A stretch of DNA of 13,133 nucleotides from CAZYBG01 sp964645155 (lineage in GTDB: Bacteria; Pseudomonadota; Alphaproteobacteria; Rhodobacterales; Rhodobacteraceae). Under the pieces are notes generated by a model, which saw only the letters and a program-made list of their open reading frames with translations, made no database searches and was not told the DNA's origin. The translations under genes and the position numbers were made by a program. Location of the stretch: NCBI GenBank assembly GCA_964645155.1, contig CAZYBG010000084.1:1-13133 (forward strand), in the 5' to 3' direction. Of the stretch, positions 1 through 6,495 are shown piece after piece; the first letter of the stretch is position 1, and each line of letters starts with the position of its first letter.

Positions 1-245
1 GCCATCGCGGCGCGGGCGACCCGGGCGCGAAGGCTGCGGCGCCCGCCGAGCAGCGCCATGGCGCCGGCCGCGTCGCCCTGGGCCCAGAGGCCGACCGCGC
101 GCTCGGTCGCCGCCCCCGACCACGCGCCGGCAAGCGCCAGCCGCCAGACCTTCCACAGCACGAGCGCCAGCGTGAAGACCGAGAGCGCCGCGATCGCCCA
201 CATCGCCGGGCCGCCGCGGTCGAGGAACGCGACGAGGCCGGTCAT
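1..245 (-). CDS. exbB: MotA/TolQ/ExbB-family proton channel, N-terminal part (runs off left edge)
   Basis: Only the first 81 or so codons are in the window; the reading frame stays open to base 1. The protein begins MTGLVAFLDRGGPAMWAIAA, followed by a hydrophobic helix (about residues 14-32) and then a Lys/Trp/Arg-containing segment leading into a long charged helix. This is the typical start of ExbB/TolQ proton channels, which use the proton gradient to drive TonB (or TolA). The short periplasmic N-terminus and first membrane helix are visible; the diagnostic later helices lie outside the window. The ATG overlaps the stop codon of a 25-codon ORF (ATGA). It follows a B12-riboswitch-led gene on the same strand, so I infer that it energises a TonB-dependent corrinoid receptor. 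TolQ is less likely because of this context. An ExbD gene would be expected next, off the left edge. Confidence 0.72.
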   Translation of the reverse strand, partial: MTGLVAFLDRGGPAMWAIAALSVFTLALVLWKVWRLALAGAWSGAATERAVGLWAQGDAAGAMALLGGRRSLRARVARAAM

Positions 246-319
246 CGCGCGGCCCCGTGCCGGGAGGTTCGGCCGCAGGGCTGTCCCGGGGTCGGCGGCT
301 GCCGCGCGATGACCGGCAT
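242..319 (-). CDS. Candidate 25-aa coupling ORF between cobalamin-binding gene and exbB
   Basis: This 25-codon ORF begins MPVIARQPPTPG. Its ATG overlaps the stop of the upstream gene (TGATG) and its TGA overlaps the start of the exbB-like gene (ATGA). A good Shine-Dalgarno sequence, GGGAGG, sits 7 nt before its ATG, although those bases also code for the end of the upstream protein. The peptide is rich in Pro, Arg and Gly and has no membrane helix or known motif. It may serve only to carry ribosomes across the 73-nt gap to exbB, whose own Shine-Dalgarno is weak. It could equally be a chance ORF, since GC-rich DNA has few stop codons. Confidence 0.25.
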   Translation of the reverse strand: MPVIARQPPTPGQPCGRTSRHGAAR

Positions 320-1113
320 CAGACGGCCTCCCGAAGCGCATCGGGGAACAGCGCGGCGCGGATCGCATCGAGCCCGTCGGTCAGCGCGGCCGGGCCGGGC
401 TGCAGGATCAGCGGCGACTTGATCTCGTGGATCCGACCGGCCCGCACCGCGGGCAGGCTGGCCCAGCCGGGCCGCGCGGCGATGCGCTCGGGCCGCACCT
501 TCTTGCCGCACCACGAGGCCAGGATCACCTCGGGCGCCCGCGCGGCGACCGCCTCGGGCGCGACGATCCGGTCGCGCGCCGCCGGCTGCCGCGCGCGATC
601 GGCGAAGATGTCGTCGCCCCCCGCCGTGGCGATCAGCTCCGACACCCAGCCGATCCCCGAGATCAGCGGATCGTCCCATTCCTCGAACCACACGCGGGGC
701 CGCTGCGCCGGCGCGGCGGCGGCGACCGCCGCGAGCCGCGCCGCGTAGCCGGCGGCCAGCGCCTCGGCCCGGCCGGCGGCGCCTACCATGGCGCCGAGCA
801 GGCGGATCATGTCGAGGATGCCCGACACGCTGCGCTGGTTGAAGCAGTGGACGGCGACGCCGGCGCGGACGAGGCCGGCCACGATCTCGGCCTGCAGGTC
901 GGAGAAGGCGAGGACGAGGTCGGGCGCCAGCGCCACGATCTTCGGCAGGTCGGCCGAGGTGAAGGCCGCGACGCGCGGCTTCTCGCGGCGGACCCGCGGC
1001 GGGCGCACCGCATAGCCCGAGACGCCGACGATCCGGCGCTCCTCGCCGAGCAGGTACAGGGTCTCGACCGTCTCTTCGGTGAGGCAGACGATGCGCTCGG
1101 GCGGGCAGGCCAT
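319..1113 (-). CDS. Cobalamin-binding-fold protein (BtuF/FepB-like, PF01497 type), no signal peptide
   Basis: The 264-aa protein has the periplasmic-binding-protein fold used by BtuF and iron-siderophore binding proteins. Visible family features are the start ERIVCLTEETVETLYLLG, the 'LPKIVALAPDLVLAFSDLQ' region with the usual 'APDLVL' strand, the long bridging helix near residues 105-130, and a C-terminal 'PEVILASWCG' strand. I chose the ATG at 1113 because a GGAGAA Shine-Dalgarno lies 7 nt upstream. An earlier in-frame ATG at 1197 has only a weak site and would add residues overlapping a strong leader hairpin. Neither start gives a hydrophobic signal sequence, so the protein appears cytoplasmic, which is odd for this fold. 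The upstream B12 riboswitch makes corrinoid binding or salvage the likely role; no BtuC or BtuD gene is adjacent. Next gene downstream is an ExbB-type channel. Confidence 0.8.
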   Translation of the reverse strand: MACPPERIVCLTEETVETLYLLGEERRIVGVSGYAVRPPRVRREKPRVAAFTSADLPKIVALAPDLVLAFSDLQAEIVAGLVRAGVAVHCFNQRSVSGILDMIRLLGAMVGAAGRAEALAAGYAARLAAVAAAAPAQRPRVWFEEWDDPLISGIGWVSELIATAGGDDIFADRARQPAARDRIVAPEAVAARAPEVILASWCGKKVRPERIAARPGWASLPAVRAGRIHEIKSPLILQPGPAALTDGLDAIRAALFPDALREAV

Positions 1114-1160
1114 GCGCCAGTTCTCCGGCCGGGGCGCGGGGTGCGCCCGGAATGCGGTAT

Positions 1161-1182
1161 CGTGGCGGGGAATCCCGCCACG
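1161..1182 (-). promoter_or_regulatory. Strong leader hairpin between B12 riboswitch and gene
   Basis: A perfect 9-bp inverted repeat (CGTGGCGGG / CCCGCCACG) with a 4-nt loop lies in the leader between the riboswitch core and the chosen start codon at 1113. No T-run follows on the minus strand, so it is not a textbook intrinsic terminator. It could be part of the riboswitch expression platform or an RNA-stabilising stem. The assignment is inference. Confidence 0.4.
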
Positions 1183-1255
1183 GGTGAAGCTCATCACCTC
1201 GCACGGGGTCGGCCCGTCGCCCCGCGCGCGCCCCGCACGCCGGACAGGGTGATCG

Positions 1256-1440
1256 CCGCGGCAGGTCTCCTGGCTTGCGGGTCACCGCCCCGGCCGGCCT
1301 TCCCGGGGCGCCCCCCAGTGGCATGTCGACCGACGCTCGCCGCCTACAGTTGCGGGGGCAGCCGCGGGATGGGGCCATTGCATGGCCTGCACCGCGTTCC
1401 CTCTTCGTCGGACGGTCGCCCGTCCGAACCGTGGCAGAGG
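1256..1440 (-). promoter_or_regulatory. Cobalamin (AdoCbl-type) riboswitch
   Basis: Read on the minus strand, the leader holds the cobalamin riboswitch landmarks in order: a 6-bp hairpin with GCGA loop, then GGGAACGCGGTGC, a core element CTGCCCCCGCAACTGT, the B12-box-like GCCACTGGGGG, GGGAAGG, and the closing AGCCAGGAGACCTGC. This matches the arrangement in btuB and cob leaders closely enough that I regard the call as secure. In known examples, cobalamin binding lowers expression of the downstream transport or synthesis gene. The downstream unit here is the cobalamin-binding-fold protein and the ExbB-type channel. The exact P1 boundaries are estimated. Confidence 0.93.
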
Positions 1441-1441
1441 C

Positions 1442-1472
1442 AGGATACCGCACGAACGATGGCCGCGGTCAA
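1442..1472 (-). promoter_or_regulatory. Candidate promoter for the B12 riboswitch transcript
   Basis: On the minus strand a TTGACC box (1472-1467) and TATCCT (1447-1442) are separated by 19 nt, placing the transcript start a few bases before the riboswitch core. The boxes match the sigma-70 consensus at 5/6 and 4/6 positions. The spacer is longer than the ideal 17 nt, so the assignment is tentative. Confidence 0.35.
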
Positions 1473-1517
1473 GCCGCGAGCGACCGCCCGGCGCCTGCGA
1501 GCGACCTGCCGCCGGCC

Positions 1518-1548
1518 TTGACCCGGCCGCCGGGCGCGTGGCTATGGT
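1518..1548 (+). promoter_or_regulatory. Candidate promoter for mtgA (possible leaderless start)
   Basis: TTGACC (1518-1523) and TATGGT (1543-1548) are separated by 19 nt. A transcript start about 7 nt after the second box would fall on the mtgA GTG at 1555. No Shine-Dalgarno is visible before that GTG, which fits a leaderless message. The long spacer weakens the case. Confidence 0.28.
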
Positions 1549-1554
1549 GCCGGC

Positions 1555-2280
1555 GTGGCACGACGGGCAACGAGCAGGCGGGCGGAGAAGAAGGCCAGGG
1601 CGGCGCCGAAGCGGCGCTTGCGGCCGCTGCGCTGGCTTGTCCGCGCGGTGCTTGCGGTGCCGGCGGCGCTGCTCCTGCTGATCCTCGCCTATACCGTGGT
1701 CAACCCGCCGGTGACGCAGACCATGGTCGCCGAATGGCGGCGGCTCGGCGCGATCGAGCGCGGCTGGGTCCCGGCCGAGCGCATGGCGCCGGTCCTGCTG
1801 CGCGCGGTGGTCGCCGCCGAGGACGCCAACTTCTGCCTGCACTGGGGCTTCGACATGGCCGCGATCCGCACCGTGATCGAAAGCGGGGCCGAGCGCGGCG
1901 CCTCGACGATCAGCCAGCAGACCGTGAAGAACGTGTTCCTCTGGCAGGGGCGAAGCTGGGTGCGGAAGGCGCTCGAGGCCGCGATCACGCCGCTGGTCGA
2001 GCTCGTCTGGTCGAAGCGGCGGGTGCTCGAGGTCTACCTGAACGTGGCCGAGTTCGGCGAGGGCGTCTTCGGGGCCGAGGCCGCGGCGCGGCACCACTAC
2101 GGCATTTCCGCCGCCGAGCTGTCGCCGGCCCAGGCGGCCCGGCTCGCTGTCCTGTTGCCGAACCCGAAGGGACGCGACCCCGCGCGTCTCAGCCGCGCGC
2201 TGCAGCGCCGCGCCGCGCAGGTGGCCGAGGGCGCCGAGACGATCCGCGTCGACGGACGTGCGGCGTGCTTCGAGAGTTGA
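1555..2280 (+). CDS. mtgA: Monofunctional biosynthetic peptidoglycan transglycosylase
   Basis: This 241-aa inner-membrane enzyme polymerises lipid II into glycan strands (glycosyltransferase family GT51, without a transpeptidase domain). After a very basic N-terminus there is one membrane anchor at about residues 28-49. The GT51 domain follows with EDANF (residues 89-93, containing the catalytic Glu), GASTISQQ (residues 115-122), the 'KRRVLEVYLNVAEFGEGVFG' stretch and 'PAQAARLAVLLPNP'. Length matches the MtgA family. The start is a GTG with no Shine-Dalgarno; no better in-frame start exists upstream. It is divergent from the B12 riboswitch unit and followed 52 nt later by a glutathione S-transferase, with no obvious functional link. 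Confidence 0.93.
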   Translation: MARRATSRRAEKKARAAPKRRLRPLRWLVRAVLAVPAALLLLILAYTVVNPPVTQTMVAEWRRLGAIERGWVPAERMAPVLLRAVVAAEDANFCLHWGFDMAAIRTVIESGAERGASTISQQTVKNVFLWQGRSWVRKALEAAITPLVELVWSKRRVLEVYLNVAEFGEGVFGAEAAARHHYGISAAELSPAQAARLAVLLPNPKGRDPARLSRALQRRAAQVAEGAETIRVDGRAACFES

Positions 2281-2332
2281 AATCGCCCCGCTCCGGCGGC
2301 AAGACGGGAGAGAGGGGTTTTTGGTAGCCGCG

Positions 2333-2998
2333 ATGAACCGTCTGTTCCACTTCCCGCTATCGCCCTTCTGCCGGAAGGTTCGGCTGGTCCTGGCCGAGAA
2401 GAAGGTCGAGGTCGAGCTTCTCGAGGAACGCTACTGGGAGCGGGGGCAGGAGTTCCTGCGCCGCAACCCGGCCGGCAAGGTGCCGGTGATGCGGATGAAC
2501 GGCCGCGTCATGTCGGAAAGCCAGGCGATCTGCGAGTATCTCGAGGAGGTGCAGCCCGATCCGCCGCTCCTGCCGAGGAAGCCCGAGGACCGCTACGAGG
2601 CGCGCCGCCTCGTCGGCTGGTTCGACGACAAGTTCCATGCCGAGGTTACCTCGAAGCTGCTCTACGAGCGGGTCAACAAGAAGATCATGGGCCTCGGCTA
2701 TCCGGATTCGGCCAACGTCAAGGCCGGGGCCAAGGCGATCAAGTATCACCTCGACTACATGGGCTGGCTGCTCGAGCAGCGCCGTTGGCTTGCCGGCGAC
2801 GGCATGACGATCGCCGATTTCGCGGCCGCGGCGCACCTGTCCTGCCTCGACTACATCTCGGACGTGGACTGGAACCGCAACGAGGGCGTCAAGGACTGGT
2901 ACGCCAAGATCAAGTCGCGCCCGGCGTTCCGGGCGATCCTTGCCGACCAGGTTCCGGGCTTCCCGCCGCCCGCGCACTACGCCGACCTCGACTTCTGA
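2333..2998 (+). CDS. Glutathione S-transferase family protein
   Basis: The 221-aa protein starts with a thioredoxin-fold GST N-domain (MNRLFHFPLSPFCRKVRLVL, with a Cys at residue 13 near the active-site position). It continues with the cis-Pro region 'GKVPVM' and the glutathione-contacting 'SESQAICEYLEE' motif. An all-helical C-terminal domain follows from about residue 90 and contains 'GDGMTIADFAAAAHL', the usual GST C-domain signature. It probably conjugates glutathione to, or reduces, an electrophile; the substrate is unknown. I chose the ATG at 2333. An in-frame TTG at 2321 sits closer to the purine-rich GGGAGAGAGGGG tract and could be the true start, adding four residues. Next gene downstream is queG after 54 nt. 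Confidence 0.88.
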   Translation: MNRLFHFPLSPFCRKVRLVLAEKKVEVELLEERYWERGQEFLRRNPAGKVPVMRMNGRVMSESQAICEYLEEVQPDPPLLPRKPEDRYEARRLVGWFDDKFHAEVTSKLLYERVNKKIMGLGYPDSANVKAGAKAIKYHLDYMGWLLEQRRWLAGDGMTIADFAAAAHLSCLDYISDVDWNRNEGVKDWYAKIKSRPAFRAILADQVPGFPPPAHYADLDF

Positions 2999-3052
2999 GG
3001 CGCCGGGCCCCGGGGGTTTCCTTGCCGGGCCACCGGCCATACCCTCTTTGGC

Positions 3053-4114
3053 ATGGACGATGCGGGGTCGCTCAAGGCGAAGCTGGTGGCGCGCGCCGGG
3101 GCCGAGGGCTTCGCCGCGGCGCGGGTGACGACGCCCGGTGCGATCCCCGAGGCCGCCGGGCGGCTCGCGGCCTTCGTCGCCGCCGGGCGGCACGGCCAGA
3201 TGGACTGGATGGCCGACCGGATGCACTGGCGCGGCAACCCCGCCGCGCTCTGGCCTTCCGCGCGCTCGGTGGTGATGCTGGCCGATGTCTACGCGCCCGG
3301 CCACGATCCGCTGGCGCTGCTCGCGCAGCGCGACCGCGGCGTGATCTCGGCCTATGCGCAGGGGGCCGACTACCACGACGTGCTGAAGAAGCGGCTGAAG
3401 CGCCTCGGCCGCTGGCTGGTCGCCGAGGCCGGCGGCGAGATCAAGGTCTTCGTCGACACCGCGCCGGTTATGGAAAAGCCGCTGGCGCAGGCGGCCGGGA
3501 TCGGCTGGCAGGGCAAGCACACCAACCTGCTGTCGCGCACGCTCGGCAACTGGTTCTTCCTCGGCGCGCTCTTCACCACGCTGGACCTGCCGCCCGATGC
3601 GCCCGAGGCCGAGCATTGCGGAAGCTGTACCGCCTGCCTCGACATCTGTCCGACGCGGGCGTTTCCGGCGCCGTTCCAGCTCGATGCGCGGCGCTGCATC
3701 AGCTACCTGACAATCGAGCATCGCGGGCCGGTCGAGGCGGACCTGCGACCGCTGCTCGGCAACCGCATCTACGGCTGCGACGACTGCCTCGCCGTCTGCC
3801 CGTGGAACAAGTTCGCCCAGGCCGCGGGCGAGGTGCGCTACGGCGCCCGCGAGGCCGGCCCGCCGGCGCTGGCCGACCTTGCCGCGCTCGACGATGCCGG
3901 CTTCCGGGCGCGCTTCGCGGGCAGCCCGGTCAAGCGCATCGGCCGGGGCCGGTTCGTCCGCAACGTCCTTTACGCGATCGGCAATTCCGGCGAACCGGCG
4001 CTTGCCGCCGTCGCCGCGCCGCTCGCAGCCGACCCCGACCCCGCGGTGGCCGATGCCGCCCGCTGGGCGCTGCGTCGGCTCGCGGCGGGGGGCGCCGGTA
4101 CGGCACCCCCCTGA
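3053..4114 (+). CDS. queG: Epoxyqueuosine reductase
   Basis: QueG carries out the last step of queuosine synthesis in the cytoplasm, reducing epoxyqueuosine at tRNA position 34 with a cobalamin cofactor and two [4Fe-4S] clusters. This 353-aa protein has 'VDTAPVMEKPLA' (Asp135 at the proposed catalytic Asp position), 'GWQGKHTNLL', and the first cluster motif CGSCTACLDICP (Cys189, 192, 195, 199). Then come 'RRCISYLTIEHRG' (Cys215) and the second motif CDDCLAVCPW (Cys242, 245, 249). A short HEAT-repeat-like C-terminus (about residues 295-345) follows. Length and motif order fit the family. The start has no clear Shine-Dalgarno. Because QueG needs cobalamin, its nearness to the B12-regulated unit is worth noting, but they are on opposite strands with two genes between. 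Confidence 0.95.
   Translation: MDDAGSLKAKLVARAGAEGFAAARVTTPGAIPEAAGRLAAFVAAGRHGQMDWMADRMHWRGNPAALWPSARSVVMLADVYAPGHDPLALLAQRDRGVISAYAQGADYHDVLKKRLKRLGRWLVAEAGGEIKVFVDTAPVMEKPLAQAAGIGWQGKHTNLLSRTLGNWFFLGALFTTLDLPPDAPEAEHCGSCTACLDICPTRAFPAPFQLDARRCISYLTIEHRGPVEADLRPLLGNRIYGCDDCLAVCPWNKFAQAAGEVRYGAREAGPPALADLAALDDAGFRARFAGSPVKRIGRGRFVRNVLYAIGNSGEPALAAVAAPLAADPDPAVADAARWALRRLAAGGAGTAPP
4087..4111. terminator. Hairpin at the convergent end of queG and the 260-aa gene
   Basis: GGGGGG-C-GCCG, a 3-nt loop, then CGGC-A-CCCCCC form a stem of 10 pairs with one internal mismatch. It ends exactly at the queG stop codon. The two genes converge with a 6-nt gap, so a hairpin that works from either side would make sense. 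There is no T-run on either strand, so termination activity is inferred only from position and stability. Confidence 0.4.
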
Positions 4115-4120
4115 GCGGCG

Positions 4121-4903
4121 TCAGCCGTCGGCGCCCTCCAACGCCTTGCGGCCGCGCTCGCTGCGGCCTGCGCCCTGCCCGGCCATCGAGACGAGCATCG
4201 CCATCATCTCGGGCTCCACCGCCGCCAGCCGCTCGAACCCGCGCTGCAGGTCGAGGTCGAGGGCCCCGCCGGGGAACACGAAGGGCGGCTGCGGCGGCAC
4301 CTCGTTCAGCGCCTTGCCGCTGGCCAGCGGCAGGCTCGCCTGGGTCTGGTCGCTGATCGCGCCGGTGGCGGTGAAGTAGGTGGTGCGGTTCTGCGGCGTC
4401 AGGAGCACCTTCACCGGCACCTTGCTCTGCGGCACGAACTTGAAGGTCGGGAACGGGTTGCCGGGCACCAGCTTGAGGAGCGCGGGCAGCGTGATGCGCA
4501 CATGGCCGCGCACCTCGAAATCGGGGGTGAGAAGGGGCGTCGGCTCGCCCGGCAGCGGCCCGAAAGCCGAAGGCAGAACCGCGATCAGCGCCGTGCCGCT
4601 GGGCGGGACGGTGATCAGCCCCGTCGAGGGGCTGAACACGGTCGAGGTGATCGCACCGTTGAGCACGCCCTGCTGGTTGTTGGTGCCGGGCGTGTCCACG
4701 AAGACGACCGTGTTGCCGGCGAGGCTGCGCAGCGGATCGGTCACCGGCGCCGCGACGAACGAGACGCGGTAGCTCATCGCCTGCGTCTCGAGGTTGGTGA
4801 TCTTCAGGAAATAGCCCTGGATCAGCGAATCGACCGCTGCGGTTCCGCTCGGGGCTGCGGGGGACTGCGGCTTGTAGACAAGTTCGAACTGGGAAACGTC
4901 CAT
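4121..4903 (-). CDS. Uncharacterised 260-aa protein, beta-rich, no signal peptide
   Basis: I do not recognise this protein. The ATG at 4903 has a clear AGGAG Shine-Dalgarno 8 nt upstream; an in-frame ATG at 4933 is less well placed. The sequence begins MDVSQFELVYKP. It continues with segments that look like alternating beta strands ('GYFLKITNLETQAMSYRVSF', then 'GNTVVFVDTPGTNNQQ', then 'GHVRITLPALLKLVPG'). Pro-, Thr- and Ser-rich linkers join these segments, and the C-terminus (about residues 225-260) is Arg/Glu-rich and helical. There is no cysteine, no membrane helix and no export signal. The run of strands and the 'ITNLET..SYRVSF' phrase suggest an immunoglobulin- or jelly-roll-like fold, but that is a guess. 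It is convergent with queG and divergent from a small basic protein gene. Confidence 0.75.
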   Translation of the reverse strand: MDVSQFELVYKPQSPAAPSGTAAVDSLIQGYFLKITNLETQAMSYRVSFVAAPVTDPLRSLAGNTVVFVDTPGTNNQQGVLNGAITSTVFSPSTGLITVPPSGTALIAVLPSAFGPLPGEPTPLLTPDFEVRGHVRITLPALLKLVPGNPFPTFKFVPQSKVPVKVLLTPQNRTTYFTATGAISDQTQASLPLASGKALNEVPPQPPFVFPGGALDLDLQRGFERLAAVEPEMMAMLVSMAGQGAGRSERGRKALEGADG

Positions 4904-4996
4904 GACGGAAACTCCTGCGTCAAATTGGGTCATCAGAAAAATCACCCGCGGAAATCGCGGACGGCTGCCGGGCCGGAAATGTCGCCCGCACCTGAC

Positions 4997-5024
4997 GTTA
5001 TCACAGATCGGGGCGATTGTCAGA
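4997..5024 (-). promoter_or_regulatory. Candidate promoter for the 260-aa protein gene
   Basis: On the minus strand CTGACA (5024-5019) and GATAAC (5002-4997) are separated by 16 nt. The surrounding bases are less GC-rich than average. A start near 4990 would give a leader of about 90 nt before the ATG at 4903. Tentative. Confidence 0.3.
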
Positions 5025-5149
5025 ACCGTGTTCCGCCAGGCCCCGGGGCTGGCGTGGCCCGGACCCTGCATTGCGGGATGGAACCGAATCCCTTCCCGAC
5101 CCATATTGAGGGTCCGCGCATCGGGCGCGGAGCGACAGGAGGACGAGCC

Positions 5150-5344
5150 ATGAGCCGACATGCGGCGGATAAGCCCCGCGCGGCGTCCGAGAACGCCCGC
5201 CTGAGGCACTACACCGAGATCGAGCGCGAGGCCGCGGGCCCGCGGCCGCAGACCAAGGCGCTCCAGCGCCGGCCGAAGGCGCCGCGCGACGACGGCCGCC
5301 GGTCGCAGGAATTCGTGCGGATCGAGCGCGGCGACGAGGCCTGA
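5150..5344 (+). CDS. Uncharacterised small basic protein, 64 aa
   Basis: The ORF begins MSRHAADKPRAASENARLRHYTE and is 64 residues long. Its ATG is preceded by an excellent Shine-Dalgarno, AGGAGG, 7 nt upstream, which is the main reason to believe it is expressed. The protein is dominated by Arg, Lys, Glu and Asp, has no Cys and no hydrophobic segment, and is probably largely disordered or helical. I do not recognise a family. It is divergent from the 260-aa protein gene and followed by a GC-rich hairpin. Confidence 0.6.
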   Translation: MSRHAADKPRAASENARLRHYTEIEREAAGPRPQTKALQRRPKAPRDDGRRSQEFVRIERGDEA

Positions 5345-5369
5345 CCCGCCGCCGGAGGCGCGCGGCGGG
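5345..5369 (+). terminator. GC-rich hairpin after the 64-aa gene
   Basis: CCCGCCGC (5345-5352) and GCGGCGGG (5362-5369) form a perfect 8-bp stem starting at the base after the stop codon. There is no T-run. It may act as a 3' stem or weak terminator. In DNA this GC-rich such stems are common, so confidence is low. The rest of the interval up to 5503 shows nothing recognisable. Confidence 0.28.
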
Positions 5370-5503
5370 GCCGGCGCGATGTGACCCGGGGCGGTGCCGG
5401 TCGGCCAAGGCCAAGGGTTTCCATCCGCGCAGCGGGGCGCTAAGGCAGGAAGGGCACGCCCCCTCCCGCCACCCTTTCGGCCATTCTCGCGTCCTCTCGC
5501 TGC

Positions 5504-6421
5504 ATGAACCCGTTTCGCGCCATCGGTCTCAAGCTCGGCTCGGTCATCGTCTTCGTCGTGATGGCGAGCCTCATCAAGGCGACGGCCGACGAGGTGCCGC
5601 CGGGCGAGGCGGTGTTCTTCCGGTCGCTCTTCGCGATCCCGGTGATCCTCGTCTGGCTCGGCGTGACCGGAGAGATCCGCGGCGGGCTGCGCACCGAAAA
5701 CCCGATCGGCCATGTCTGGCGGGGCCTCGTCGGCACGGCCGCGATGGGGCTCGGCTTCGCGGGGCTCGGCCTCCTGCCGTTGCCCGAGGTGCAGGCGATC
5801 GGCTATGCCGCGCCGCTCCTCACCGTGATCTTCGCGGCGATGTTCCTCGGCGAGGAGGTGCGGGCCTTTCGCCTGACGGCGGTGGCTCTCGGCCTTGTCG
5901 GCGTGCTGATCGTGCTGTCGCCGCGGCTCACCAGCCTGTCGGCAGGCGACGAGCGCGCCGCGCTGGGCGCGGTCGTCGTGCTGACCAGCGCGATCTGCGC
6001 GGCGCTCGCGCAGGTCTTCGTGCGCAAGCTCGTCACCACCGAGCGGACATCGGCCATCGTTTTCTGGTTCTCGGTCACGGCCACGGCGCTCTCGCTGCTC
6101 ACGCTGCCGTTCGGCTGGGTGGTGCCCCGGTGGGAGCATGCCGCGCTCCTCGTCGTCGCGGGCCTGCTCGGCGGCGTGGGCCAGATCCTCCTCACCTCGG
6201 CCTACCGCCATGCCGACGCCTCGGTCGTCGCGCCGTTCGAATACGCCTCGATGCTGTTCGCGATCGTCATCGGCTATGCCGTGTTCAGCGAACTGCCGAC
6301 CTGGCAGACCCTGCTGGGCGCGGCGATCATCATCTTCGCGGGCGTCGTCATCATCTGGCGCGAGCGGCAGCTCGGCCTCGAACGGGCGCGGCAGCGCAAG
6401 GCCATGACGCCGCAGGGCTGA
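5504..6421 (+). CDS. EamA/DMT-family permease (drug/metabolite transporter type)
   Basis: The 305-aa inner-membrane protein shows about ten hydrophobic helices arranged as two EamA repeats of five. Repeat one includes 'PPGEAVFFRSLFAIPVILVWL' and 'LPEVQAIGYAAPLLTVIFAA', the latter followed by 'FLGEEVR', the classic EamA helix-4/5 motif. Repeat two has the matching 'YRHADASVVAPFEYASMLFA' and 'VFSELPTWQTLLGAAIIIFAGV'. It ends with a basic cytoplasmic tail. The family exports or imports small metabolites such as amino acids, nucleotides or riboflavin; the substrate cannot be read from the sequence. No Shine-Dalgarno is evident before the ATG, but the first helix begins soon after it, so the start is reasonable. 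Confidence 0.88.
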   Translation: MNPFRAIGLKLGSVIVFVVMASLIKATADEVPPGEAVFFRSLFAIPVILVWLGVTGEIRGGLRTENPIGHVWRGLVGTAAMGLGFAGLGLLPLPEVQAIGYAAPLLTVIFAAMFLGEEVRAFRLTAVALGLVGVLIVLSPRLTSLSAGDERAALGAVVVLTSAICAALAQVFVRKLVTTERTSAIVFWFSVTATALSLLTLPFGWVVPRWEHAALLVVAGLLGGVGQILLTSAYRHADASVVAPFEYASMLFAIVIGYAVFSELPTWQTLLGAAIIIFAGVVIIWRERQLGLERARQRKAMTPQG

Positions 6422-6495
6422 CGGTCACAAATCGCTTTGCGAATCCGGCGGCGCACACGAGACTGGAAACAATGATACTCTGGGGAGGACGTATC

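Noticed and set aside
1114..1197. N-terminal extension of the cobalamin-binding protein to the ATG at 1197
   Set aside because: Weak ribosome site, no signal peptide gained, and it overlaps the strong leader hairpin; the ATG at 1113 has GGAGAA at 7 nt.
242..1453. 403-codon minus-strand ORF across the cobalamin-binding gene and the riboswitch
   Set aside because: It is in a different frame from the recognisable protein and runs through the riboswitch; only its last 25 codons, between the two genes, are of interest.
1282..2327. Long ORFs on both strands across the riboswitch and mtgA
   Set aside because: They run through structured RNA or out of frame with the GT51 motifs.
5080..5107. GGAACC and CCCATATT upstream of the 64-aa gene as an ECF or heat-shock sigma promoter
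   Set aside because: The expected CGTT partner of GGAAC is absent at the right distance, and no heat-shock -35 box fits the CCCATATT.
4904..6211. Minus-strand extension that would make the 260-aa protein 696 residues long
   Set aside because: The extension is antisense to the 64-aa gene and the DMT permease, is compositionally odd, and the ATG at 4903 has its own strong Shine-Dalgarno.
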